Below are positions 33,913 to 46,500 of a stretch of 60,000 nt of DNA, piece by piece (positions within the stretch are counted from its first letter, which is position 1; every line of letters starts with the position of its first letter). Both the position numbers and the translations under genes were made by a program. The DNA comes from Bolinopsis microptera (taxonomy: Eukaryota > Ctenophora > Tentaculata > Lobata > Bolinopsidae), in contig NC_087083.1 of assembly GCF_026151205.1 (NCBI RefSeq), positions 9,051,460-9,111,459 on the forward strand, given 5' to 3'. The notes below the pieces were generated by a model. That model was not told where the DNA came from. It did not search any database and saw only the letters and a list, made by a program, of their open reading frames with translations.

Positions 33913-34315
33913 TTGGAAACGATGCAAACCAGGATCGGACTCCTATCAGAAATAGTCGACCACCGGTCCAGCCTCCCTCAAACTCAAATGCCCTACCCAC
34001 TACCCCAGACCACATCCACCTCTTCAGCCAGGAACAGCGCTCCCACTATACCACTACCAGCAGTTCCTACCGCCTCAGAGGATACACTGCACGTGCCCGT
34101 TATTCCTCATGCCTCGTCTTAAATGTCCAGTCCATGAATCCTAGTGCATCAAGTGCGAGTATATGGGAAGTGCCAAAAATCTCAGCTCTTATTCAGGAGA
34201 AATCCAAAAACCACTCGTTACCGTTTATTGCACTTACGGAAACGTGGCTCAAGTCCTACATGTCAGACAAATACAAAATGTGCATCACCTCTTTCTCCTG
34301 CTGAGCGGAACCTCC
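33913..34315 (+). pseudogene. LINE fragment: N-terminus of an endonuclease-encoding ORF
   Basis: A Pro/Ser/Thr-rich open frame (METMQTRIGLLSEIV onward) is followed after a frame change by LNVQSMNP, ISALIQEKSKNHSLPFIAL and TETWLKSYMSDKYK, then a stop. The second part matches the start of the apurinic-type (EEP) endonuclease of CR1-like LINEs, including the TETW metal-site motif. The rest of the ORF is missing, so it is an internally deleted remnant. The endonuclease part is repeated in the second copy of the 1.24-kb duplication. Confidence 0.7.
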
Positions 34316-35284
34316 CCCTTAAAAGTAAACAAATCTGCATCGCCTCCCAACGACAATCCAGATATATTAAGCAGCAGAGACAATCATTTAAGGAGACTTC
34401 GATATCTATCAGGATCATGATTTTACTGCCTGAGAACTCAGCACTTCAGGATGAAACATATAATATTTGGTTTTCTCGATTTCATTCATATTTAGACAGA
34501 AGTCCGTGTAGATAATTGGTTATAGAATAATTGGATATAATTTTATGCGAAGTTGTGTCTGCGAAAATATACGTGTGAAACTGGTCATCCCGCAAATGCT
34601 GAAAAAGTAGATGTTACCTATCATAAAATAACCGCTAGCACCGTACAGTGTACACGACAGAGTTGTGACTGCGTTTACAAATTCTTTATCATATTGATGT
34701 GTTGCCATGGCAACCGAAACTCCATCGGAAGATCGGCCTGTAAGGCATAATCATGATAATACACAGTATCAAAACATTGCCATTGATATCATAGCAACAT
34801 TCCAGAGATTAGATTATGTGTGTGTAAGAAAATGTATGTTATAGTATTATACAGTCTGCTAGAACATTCTGTTTACACATGGTGGCCGATAACAACTTGT
34901 TTAATTTATCTCCGAATTACACACAAATTTCTGAAAGTTTCGTAGACTTAAATCAATTACAGAGGGTGTGGCTATTGGCCAGCCCCTCTATTTCACTATT
35001 ATGGTTGAAACTATAAGAATACAGATTATATTGTTACAGTGATTTTACAAAAGTCGAAACAGTAAACACCAATTTGTAGGATACTTTAAATCACACCAAA
35101 ATTGGTCCCAGAATGCAATGAAATCTGATGGCGTCTTTTCAGTGAAAAAGAGGCCACACTCTCTGTAATTGATTAAAGTTTACGAGACCTTTAGAAAATG
35201 AGTTATATAACTTGCAACTTAAACTAAGATAAATTGAGTATTTATACTCAATTTATCTTAGTTGCATGAGTAATATATATATAC
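34042..35284. repeat. 1.24-kb tandem duplication, copy 1
   Basis: Begins CCCACTATACCACTACCAGC and ends ...GCATGAGTAATATATATATAC. It holds the LINE endonuclease fragment plus unrecognised DNA (including GGTGTGGCTATTGGCCAGCC near 34,966) and a 19-bp-stem hairpin near its end. Copy 2 follows within a few bases. Confidence 0.95.
35222..35263. repeat. Hairpin palindrome, 19-bp arms
   Basis: AACTAAGATAAATTGAGTA, a 4-base spacer, and its perfect inverse. The same hairpin ends copy 2 (about 36,465-36,506). Confidence 0.9.
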
Positions 35285-35286
35285 TA

Positions 35287-36527
35287 CCCACTATACCACT
35301 ACCAGCAGTTCCTACCGCCTCAGAGGATACACTGCACGTGCCCGTTATTCCTCATGCCTCGTCTTAAATGTCCAGTCCATGAATCCTGTGCATCAAGTGC
35401 GAGTATATGGGAAGTGCCAAAAATCTCAGCTCTTATTCAGGAGAAATCCAAAAACCACTCGTTACCGTTTATTGCACTTACGGAAACGTGGCTCAAGTCC
35501 TACATGTCAGACAAATACAAAATGTGCATCACCTCTTTCTCCTACTGAGCAGAACCTCCCCCTTAAAAGTAAACAAATCTGCATCGCCTCCCAACGACAA
35601 TCCAGATATATTAAGCAGCAGAGACAATCATTTAAGGAGACTTCGATATCTATCAGGATCATGATTTTACTGCCTGAGAACTCAGCACTTCAGGATGAAA
35701 CATATAATATTTGGTTTTCTCGATTTCATTCATATTTAGACAGAAGTCCGTGTAGATAATTGGTTATAGAATAATTGGATATAATTTTATGCGAAGTTGT
35801 GTCTGCGAAAATATACGTGTGAACTGGTCATCCCGCAAATGCTGAAAAAGTAGATGTTACCTATCATAAAATAACCGCTCGCACCGTACAGTGTACACGA
35901 CAGAGTTGTGACTGCGTTTACAAATTCTTTATCATATTGATGTGTTGCCATGGCAACCGAAACTCCATCGGAAGATCGGCCTGTAAGGCATAATCATGAT
36001 AATACACAGTATCAAAACATTGCCATTGATATCATAGCAACATTCCAGAGATTAGATTATGTGTGTGTAAGAAAATGTATGTTATAGTATTATACAGTCT
36101 GCTAGAACATTCTGTTTACACATGGTGGCCGATAACAACTTGTTTAATTTATCTCCGAATTACACACAAATTTCTGAAAGTTTCGTAGACTTAAATCAAT
36201 TACAGAGGGTGTGGCTATTGGCCAGCCCCTCTATTTCACTATTATGGTTGAAACTATAAGAATACAGATTATATTGTTACAGTGATTTTACAAAAGTCGA
36301 AACAGTAAACACCAATTTGTAGGATACTTTAAATCACACCAAAATTGGTCCCAGAATGCAATGAAATCTGATGGCGTCTTTTCAGTGAAAAAGAGGCCAC
36401 ACCCTCTGTAATTGATTAAAGTTTACGAGACCTTTAGAAAATGAGTTATATAACTTGGAACTTAAACTAAGATAAATTGAGTATTTATACTCAATTTATC
36501 TTAGTTGCATGAGTAATATATATATAC
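35287..36527. repeat. 1.24-kb tandem duplication, copy 2
   Basis: Nearly identical to copy 1, with only a handful of differences noticed (for example CCTAGTGC to CCTGTGC, GCTAGCACC to GCTCGCACC, CACTCTCTG to CACCCTCTG, GTGAAACT to GTGAACT). The lack of divergence implies a recent event. It carries the same LINE endonuclease fragment, here with a one-base deletion. Confidence 0.95.
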
Positions 36528-39500
36528 TCTCATTTTTTTTAGAGCAAACGTAATTTAAATGGCTAAACACAATTCAATAAAATTTGGCTCGATCCGATTA
36601 TCCAAACTATCAAATAAATGCGAAAATGAACCTTCTTTTGAAAACAATGAACACAAATATGTTTCGATTTGACAAATTTCTCGAACCAGTGGTGGTAGTA
36701 AGTCATACCAGAACCAATTATTTCAATTGGGCACTCAGTGACTGAGCTATTAATGCCAACGTTTGCACACTGACTTTTGGCCCACCCTGTATATTTATAA
36801 TATACGGCTGGAAAAAATGTAACTGGATATCTGCCACAATGCTGCTATTATTAAGGTTAAAGTAACATTTAGCACATAAAGAAGTCTGGTTTGCTAGGTT
36901 TTAATTGGTCGTATAATAACAAATAAAAATGAGTTAAGACTACAAAAACGGTCGATAGAACCTAATTATAATACCTGTATCGAGAACTCGACTTCAATGC
37001 ACTGATAGCGTTGGTACTAACATTCTATCAAATTATGTCATATCTTGAGACTTGATAGCTGCCTGAAACAGTTTTGAGTCAACATTATCGTGATATTCTA
37101 GAAATTGAAACCAATTCTCAACTTTAAAAAAGCAGGTTTCAATAAATGCCATAGAATTAAATTCTACCTTTTTAAATTTTAAGAATTTGTTGATTTATTA
37201 AAATTCTGTCTCAATTAATATATAAGGGTACATGCAATGTATTTCGACACGCACTGTAGACTCACTTATTGGATTCGTGCTAGATGCTGTGTACGTCACC
37301 CTCTTAACCACCTCTATGGCGAAGATGAGGATGGTAAGTGCAAGTACAGTAATGTGAGGAGAGGATGGGTATCATTTAGCACATTTTTGCTGTAGGTGTA
37401 AAGTAGCTCTTAGTCAAGGAGTATATAAATGACGGCACGACAAGGTTCTGCAACAGATCTCTGAACATGTTATCTTGTGAGCGCCGAGTGAACACTTATA
37501 AGAACAAGGCCAGCGATGTAAGACAGTATCATTGACTTAGTCCATGCTGGGAGGAAAAAAGCAAGTACAGACGACCGAAAGGAGTCGTGGTTTGGGATCC
37601 TGAGTGGGTCTCGATATTGGATAGTGCTTTTATATATCGGACCTTATGATATTCTCAAGGTCACCAAGACGGCACAGTCTTATGGCGGGTAATGGTACCA
37701 TCTAGCAGATCATACAAGTGATTCAGCAGTCTTACAGCAGACTGAGATTCAAGCGAAAGAATTGTGCTGTTATAATTATGCGGTTAAAGTTCTAGCACCG
37801 GGAGTAGTTGTTCACGGTTTGGAGAGAGCTGAGTAGGCTAGTACGGGATAGAAGGGAAGAAGCAGCTCACTGTTCCAGATGGATCTACTTCTTATCAAGG
37901 AAGAAGGAGTGGTAGGTATATAGTAAGGAAGATTGGAGCCTAAGAGTTAACTTAACATCTAGAGGTACCACAAACTTTATCTCGTCGCCAAGAATCAAGT
38001 GAAACAGAGGATAACGACACTGATATTACTGAAGTAAGTGCCACTGAAGGTCTCCTATGTCAAAATCTTTATTTTTCACTTTAGTTAAGTTATATTAATA
38101 TAATAAATTCAAATCTTATGATATTGTTATTATCTTAACAGTTACTATTGTAGCTCAAGATTTTAAATTTGTATTCCTTGTATTCCTTGTATTCCTTGTA
38201 TTCCTTGTATTCCAATTGCGAGCTTTAACGGGTTTCCTCAAGTGACTCGATGGTTTAATTGTGACAAATCATGATACGAACTTTGATGAACCCATAATAG
38301 TATAGTGCAATAATACTATGATAGTATTCTCATAAGTTCTACCCTTGCAACCGAGTACAATGTACATACTAAGTGATATCAAGCTGCAATCTAAAATTTA
38401 TTAATTGAATCTCAAAATAACTTCAAATTTTACCTAATAATTGCGACATCGTTGGAAGTGAGAAATAAAATACATTAAATTTTAATCCAATTCTGCGAGA
38501 GAAGATTTGCCCAGACAGCTGACAAGAATGTATTACCATACTTCCTGTAAATGTGGTAGTTATTAGGTCATATCAAACTTGAAAATTATGTCAAAGTTTT
38601 TCTCAGTCTCTGGTGTCAATCACCAGTAGAGTGCCCAGCCGCACCAAAACAACCTGCGATTTTTACGTGGGAAACATCGTATAATACACATGCTATACAC
38701 TCTAGTTTTATAGCAGCTACTGATATCATGCGGCAGTATTAATAAGCATACAAATTCAGCGCAAAAAATTGTAAAGACGACACAAATTCATGCGGGATGT
38801 TAATAAATGTGTCCATGTTGAACTCAAACTCCGACAGAATAATATTTCAAATCGGATATATTATAATTAATCAAATGGTATCTGCTCATGTTCCGTCTAT
38901 ATAAACTACAAAACTTAATAAATTAGTGAAGTTCTGAAACAAAGATCACGACTAGGTTTTATCAAAATTGAAAAGAAAACCGATCGAAGTGCACTAGAGA
39001 TATAGTTTAAGTTTAAAGGGTCATCATTACTAAAATCTCTTCCTAGCTCCTAGCAATCAAGTTGTTAATCCTAGTTCTACACCTAAACAAGTACAAAATT
39101 ACAGCCTTACATTTTGAAATTTTTCGATATCCAGCTCAACATAAGACTTCGATACCAATAATGCATAATGGGTACATACCGATGATCGGTGTTCGTAAAT
39201 ATTTGATTATTTATAGTATTGAAGTTTAAAATCTTCCTAATTATGTAAGAATAACAAAAGGAATCACGTACTAGTGTGCTGTTACGAAAAACAACTATTT
39301 AATAAAAATAAATTAACAGTATTCGAGTACAAAATTAAAAATACAAACTCCAACATAATCGACAGACAAACTCAATAAATGAAGATTTCGTCGTGAAACG
39401 AGCTATATATACAGCTATAACGTAGCGCTCGACTCCAGTCTGAACCAAAATTAAGTCGCGTTCGTAGGAAATTGACCACCAGCTGCTGGTGGTTCGAATG

Positions 39501-40570
39501 TTGGTTTGCACACTACTGTGGTTGCGAGAAGCATTATTTGATGCGCGCGCGACCCAGTAGTGCATCGCGCTACAAGAAACATGTCTTTGAGTAGATACGT
39601 GCCCGTAGCTGCATCACATCAATACAAAACTCGGGATACAGTCACCTGATGCTAACCTGTCTACCTTGCATATAAATAGGCAAGGAGATGCAGAGGAGGG
39701 CACTATTTTCGTAACAATTTTTACTTCTCAGTTTTATCTTAATCTACGGTTTTACACTGATCACGTCCGTCTTGTGGTCGCTAAAAGTATAAATGTGCTC
39801 AGTCAGCACACAATATGACTTGATTAGCCGTCACTTTTGTGGCAGTATCTCGGCACCTCTTTACTGGGCCGCGCTCAGCCTGTCATTCCGCCTAATCTAT
39901 ATTCTATGTTTATAAACATGATAGCCTGAGGTCCCCAGGTAAGGCACCTCTCAGACGGGCAATGAAGGGCCGCGGACACGTTAAATCCCTGACCCTACCT
40001 TACGAGAGTAAACTAGTTTTAAATTCAATCGATCAGGAGTTTACCTTGAACCTCGAATCTCACGCCTGGATAAAAACTTGAATAGACTATGAGTGAGAAA
40101 CGTTTATAATCCGAAGCGTCTATAATCCGTCATAATATTAATATATGAGTCCAGGAATATGATAGATCAATTTTTAGTCACGTGACACACCTTCAGTCAC
40201 GTGACCACAACAACATAAGTCATGTGCCTGTGCTATTATATATAGAAGTCACCCTTTCCCCATGATAACGGAATTTAATTAAACGGATTGTGCCGACACA
40301 TTGAAAGGATTAAGATACATGTTAAAAGTTCTGACAGAGTATCAATATACAATAGACATGCATTCCTAGTGGACCAGTGGTATATACTTCAAATTACGGG
40401 AAAATTATAGAGTGTTCGTAAATAGATCGCTCTTTTGAAAGTTATGTCCTGGCTTTCATTCGGTAACCTCATTACTCGATTAGAATCTGTGACGAATTTC
40501 TGTCAGATGATATGCTACTGTGTTAACGTTAAAGCAGTTGACTGATTTATATAATTTCTGTAACTTGAAT
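36528..40570. other. Gene-free stretch upstream of the ZP gene
   Basis: No coding exon accepted. It contains a 10-bp tandem repeat (GTATTCCTTG, about four copies, 38,171-38,213), a GC-rich dispersed arm at 39,520-39,585 (GTTGCGAGAAGCATTATTTG...GTAGTGCATCGCGCTAC) and paired E-box palindromes at 40,177 and 40,196. At 37,315-37,335 an ATGGCGAAGATGAGGATG run is followed by a good donor GTAAGT, but no continuing exon was found. Confidence 0.4.
40177..40205. promoter_or_regulatory. Paired GTCACGTGAC E-box palindromes upstream of the ZP gene
   Basis: Two full GTCACGTGAC palindromes at 40,177-40,186 and 40,196-40,205, about 370-390 bp before the ATG, with a TATATATA-like stretch about 30 bases downstream. 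bHLH-zip factors bind this site (established); regulation of this gene is inference. Confidence 0.4.
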
Positions 40571-43500
40571 ATGCTCATGTCTAGCGACCAGATGATCACG
40601 AAGATAAAGATAGTCCTCTTCACGACTCTATTGTGGTTACCCATCCAAGGTTAACTTGTACAAAATTGTAATATTTATTTTATATCACGACCTTATCAGA
40701 ATTAACAAAGAATACATAACGTACCTACACAAATTAAGTTGGACTCCTATACGTCTCTAATTAAACTGCGGGTGCGAAGTAGTGAAACACAACAATTTAT
40801 CGTTGTCATTATTTCAGGTGAAATTATAGGAGAGGTAGATGGTGAGATAAAACCTGTCTCTGTGTCTATGACTAAACTTAAATGGCATAACACAGGTTAT
40901 GTGGTAAACAATGCTATAGACAAGAATACAGGTACTTCAGCTTATTCAATTGGATATGACGCCTGGTTTAAGGCTAAGTTAGATAAGCAGTATTGTGTAG
41001 AGGTAGTACTTAATTGGTATGCTGGTAGTAGTCCTGACACACACACATGCTCGAGGAACGCGTGTACCTGCAGTGGTACTTACTGCAAATTGTGGCCTGT
41101 GTCAGTGTACTCTGAGGATGGAACAGTCCCGGACAATGCTCCCTCTGATTGCATGATAGGAGACACTGTTAAATTTGATGGGAGTCGTGCGAAGTATGTT
41201 CACGTTTATGAACTCGTTGTCAGTGGGAGAGGTAGGAGTCTATATCATTGTTTATTATCATTGCTATTTTTGTACAGTCAATTTAGCGATAATTAAGTAC
41301 AAAGCTTTCATTCTTCTCAATATTAAAATTATAATTTTTATTAGAATTAATGTACGAATCATGCCTAAGTCACAACACAGTATCCTTGATCGGTTGTTTT
41401 CTTTTCAGAAATATCATGTATTAAACCTGTCATTGAAAAAGGCACGGTAACCCCTGATTCGACAATTAGTTCGGGAGCCGTATACGAGATAACATGCGAC
41501 AAAGGATTCGTGATATCTGGATCGTCAACAATCACCTGCACCAACAGCGAGCTGTCTGTATCTCCAATGTGTGTACCAGGTAAATTTCTATCAAACATGA
41601 CTTTCAAAGGTAGAATGGTCGTTCAATAAAAGCTTAAGTTGTAAATAGAATCGAAAGTGTAATTTAAATTCTTTTAAACTCGAATCATAAAACTCAAATT
41701 ATGCAAACTGTTAATTTGATATTGCCATTACAAATCGATTTCTTCCTTCTGCCTGTTATTATTTACATTTTTGTTGTCTCCAGTGGCCAAAGTGACATGT
41801 GACGAGAACGAAATGAAGTTAACCATTGCAGAGAAGAGTAGTTTTGATACTATTCGACTTAACGAAAAAGGTATTTTGTTTGTTTATATTTTGTAAATAT
41901 AATTGTTAATTTTCCCGTAAATTGCGCTATTTGAACGTTTATCAGATAATTCACCTTATCGATACTTCGTTGCAGATTGCGAATTCACGGGAGAGATCCA
42001 AGAGATAAAAACAGATCTAGAGAAATGCGGAACAAAAGTGTATTTTAATAGCACCCATGTTATATATAAAAACCAGGTCAGATACGCACTTGATACTATT
42101 GACATTTACTTTTTATGTATGCTGGTAATCATTTTCACATAACAATTTCATTGGGTTACTAAGACGGATGTTACAAAAATAGTTTGTTAAATAAAGTTCA
42201 AGTATATTTCTTTAAATAATTCCTTAGCAATTTGTGGCTTAACTATTCTTTCATTTTTCAGATGATAGGCCAAACAAAGACAAGCGATGATATTAATGGT
42301 ATTACTAGAGAAAAAGAATTCAGATTAGCATTTGAGTGTTCTTACAGTAGAACAGGTCAGATTATTAAAATGTTGACAATTCTAAGTATTGTTTATTCTC
42401 TTTACTAACTAATAAGATAGATATAATACGCTCATTATATAATCACTAAATGCAATATGGTTGATCACATTTCTTGCACGAACTGGCCCAACACTTTATC
42501 AAGGAACCCCGTATTATAGAGAGGCATACCTCAATAATAAACAATGCCGCCCTCCAGGAGCGACCGAGTTTGCATCTTGGGAGATAAAAGGAACTACTGT
42601 TGTGCAAAGAGTGGCTGGTGCTGGCTCACTTCGATTTGTCTTAGACCTCTATAAGAGTATAAGGACGGAAATTTTACTGACAAAGTGGAAAACCTCCCCT
42701 TTGAGCTGTCTCTTAATGAAGACATTTACATGCAGGTCTTGAATTAAACTTTAGCTTTTAATAAATTCTTAAACCCACGTTGGATGTGTTGTTAATAATT
42801 ATTCATATATTGAAAGATTATTATTTAGCTAAGGATATGCCATCAAATGGAACTTTACTGAAGGTGATGTGTATGATTTTCAATTTTGATTGTAAAGCAA
42901 CTGTACTGCGACCAATTAGGGCTATTTATCAAGTAAAATAACTGCTATGAAATAATTTATATTACCAGGTAACATTGGATTCGCTGGATTCAGATCTTTC
43001 TCTAGGAGTGTTGAACGTGCAAGCTAAAAACAGTGAATCCGAGGAAGAGGGGACTTTGTCATACGATCTAGTCAAAGAAGGGTAAGTTTCAATCAATATC
43101 TATACTGATAGCTTGATAGGGAGGTGAACCAAATTTGTTTTGGTACCTGACAGTGATTCTTGGTTTAATTTGTCAACACTGTAGCTAGTTAATCGTATAA
43201 AAAATGTTCACCTCCCCACAAGAGTCCAAATTCAAAATCCTCTTTTAAGTTCGTAATATTTAATTTCACAAGAATCATTCTTGTAATCTAAATCATTGTA
43301 TTTTACGCTTGTTGAGTTGTTAGGATTACTTACTTACTTTGAGTACTTTGAGTAGGTTTGGCTGGGATCGCTTCAGGACAACAGTATCAAGTAGGTCCTC
43401 CTATCACTCCACAGGGGTCTTTTTGTAAGTACCATTCCAAGAGTGAGTTGTTGTTAGTAGCGGTGTATCCTTTAGTCGGAGGTGTGTCGGGGAATTCTTT

Positions 43501-46500
43501 AAGGAATTTAGCCAGTGACGATTTTAACAGGTCCAAAGTAGAGATGGAATTAATTTCTTTGGGGAGAAGATTCCACAGCTGTGCCGCTTTCACTCCAAAC
43601 GAGTTTTCATAGTGAGTTGCCACAGAACGCTGTGATTTGTTGTTCAGTGCTGGTACAGTAGCTTTTATTCCATGTCGGGGGTTGTTTTTGAACAGCATGC
43701 CAATATCATTTGGGGCCAGGCCATTGAGAATTTTCCATGTGTGGATCAAGATGTACCTTTCTCGACGTCTCTGCAATGATATGATATTGAGTTTCGTGAG
43801 ACGTTCCCAGTAGTCTAAACCACTGCATCCGTTAATGCGTCGGGTAAATTGTCGTTGAACGTTTTCTATAGCCTCTATGTCCATGGTCTTGGCTGGATTC
43901 CAGACAGGGCAGCAATATTCTAGCTTACTCCGCACCATGGTTTTAAAGAGGGTAAGCATGAGAAATTGTGATCTATCTTTGAAGACGCTAAGAACCCAGG
44001 ATGACATAGTGCTTGCTGATTGGATCATTTTCTGGATGTGGGGAGTCCAAGAGCAGTCGTTTGATAAAATCACCCCCAAGTCCCTGACAGTTTCTGCTGG
44101 TTCAATTATTTGACCTGTTGTAAGAGTGTAACTGAGCAGATCATTTGTAAATGGCAGATTTCTTAGCAGAAGAGAATTATTGAGCGTATAATTGAGGATC
44201 TCAAATTTGGCTTCATTGAGCTGCATATTGTTTCTTCGAGCCCAGGCAATGACATTGAAGAGGTCTTCTTGTAGCGATGCTTTGGTGGCCAAGTCCAATA
44301 TTTTACCGATGAGCTTAGTGTCATCAGCAAATATCTTTCCAAGAGAGGTAAGCAGTGCGTCCAATTGGTCATCGATGTAGAGAATGAACAGAATCGGTCC
44401 CAACACTGTACCTTGTGGCACTCCACTTATCACCAGCTGGAAGGATGACTTAGTTCCTTCAACGACCACTGTCTGGAGACGGTTTGTTAGGAATTCGCTT
44501 AACCACTGGAGCATGTTTCCATGAATTCCGTAACGTTTTGCTTTTGCAAGTAGTATGTTGTGATCCACCTTTATTATTCATTATCATATAATATATCTCA
44601 TATAATATATCTCTACTATAATTCAAAGGATTCTTTCTGTAGGATGTACGACCGCCCACGTGCAAATTAGGTAAAAAGCAAAAGGTTGCAAAGTAACCAT
44701 GGTAACGAGGATTGTTACACGCACGTGCACGTGCAATGATTGTTTTAACGTAAATTTGTTCAGTTTTATTGATATTACGCTGTGTTTAGTACGAGCAACA
44801 TTTTAATCGGCTGTATCTTCGGTTGTGTAGAAGATTTTAACTTACTAACAAAAAATACTATTAGCTTCCTCCCTGACGTGACCACGGGTTTTCTAGTCTC
44901 TACTATAATTCAGAGAATTATTCTGTAGAATGTGTGTACGACCGCCCACGTGCAATTTAGGTAAACAAATAGAAGTTGCATAGTAACCATGGCGACGAGG
45001 GTTATTACACGCACGTGCACGTGCAAAGATTGTTGGAATGGCATTTTGATCGTTTTTGTTGTTATAATTTTATAACTTTATGTTTAGTGCGAGCTACCGT
45101 AGATTGGGGTAAAATCGCCGTGTCGGGGAACTTCGCCACTATTTTTCAAATAATCATTTTACTGTTTTGAATTGTTAGGAGATCGAGTTTTTGTATAGTA
45201 TTGTGTCGAACAAATTGTTATAAAGGTATTCCTATTCAAAAATAAACGTTTACTATGTTAATTAAACTCAGGCAACATGAAATATTGCTATAAAGTGGCT
45301 AAAATTTCCTGCTTGCATATTTCCCATATTTTACAATTATATCCTTAATTAATTCTGTGTGACATCATTAGCATATGTCCTGTTCATTTAAGGGCAAATT
45401 TAGTTAGCCATGATGCACACAACTGATATTATAAAGTTTTCAAATTTGTGTGTGGCGAAGTTACCCTCTTCTGATCCCATCTGTTCGGCGAAGTTTGGCG
45501 CGAAATTCGCGCGCGGCTGGCAAAGTCACGCACGTGTATTGGCAAAGTTCGACTACATTTCTACTTCATCCCGGCGATGTTACCCGCAGCATGGCGATGT
45601 TACCCCGGCGACCAAATTGCCCATTGTAACACGCAGGCTAGAGCTAGATAAGTAAAATTGGCAGGTATATCAAGGAAATATAATTGAGTTTCGAGTGGTA
45701 TGGTGCTTAGCACCGAATATGGTATAGTTTCAGAATGGCGAAGTTACCCCATATTGCAGGGTAACTTCGCCCTGATTTCAGTGGCACCAATCTAGCTGAC
45801 TATTTATGCCTGGCTGATGTGGTTCATACGAAAACATTTGCTTTACCAATCCTGTTCATATGAGCTATAAACTTTTTCAAGTACTCGTGTCGTATTTTCT
45901 AAATAACATGAAATAGCTGTAATAATAGCTGTCTTGTTGAATGGTATTTTGATAGTTTTTGTAAACCCTGGAATCGTAAACCCAGGTCCCCCTCCTATAG
46001 ATATTAGGTTGGGGAATAGTAAGGTATTGAATGTTTACTTTCAGAATGTTCAAGGCCTTATTCCCTTCGGTGAGCTTAATAATGCCCACCCAATGCTTGA
46101 TAACACCAAATGTCTTGAGCTTTCAACTTATTTTAATGAGGCAAATATAGATATTGCAATACTTAACGAAACTTGGTTTAAAAACTCCATAGCTGATAGC
46201 GAATTCCTGCACCCTGATAAATATAAGATATTTCGCTCTGACAGATCTAAGAAAACTCATCCACCTGATCCCTCTAATCCGACCAGGTTTAGGAGAAATG
46301 GTGGCGGGGTCATGATTGCTGTGAGAGCAGACCTTCAATTATCTTCGAAAGAAATCCGACTTAAAGAGGGGGCAGAGATTCTTGCTGTGGAGTTTACAAC
46401 ATCAACGGGCATTAAATTTGTTATCTGTACATGTTATCGTGTTGGTACACTGGGCTTTGCAAATCATGAAAAAATTCTTGGATCTCTGAAAACTCTTCTT

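Noticed and set aside
37315-37340. ATGGCGAAGATGAGGATG followed by GTAAGT as a first exon of the ZP gene
   Set aside because: Exon 1 at 40,571 already supplies a signal peptide and no intermediate exon joins in phase.
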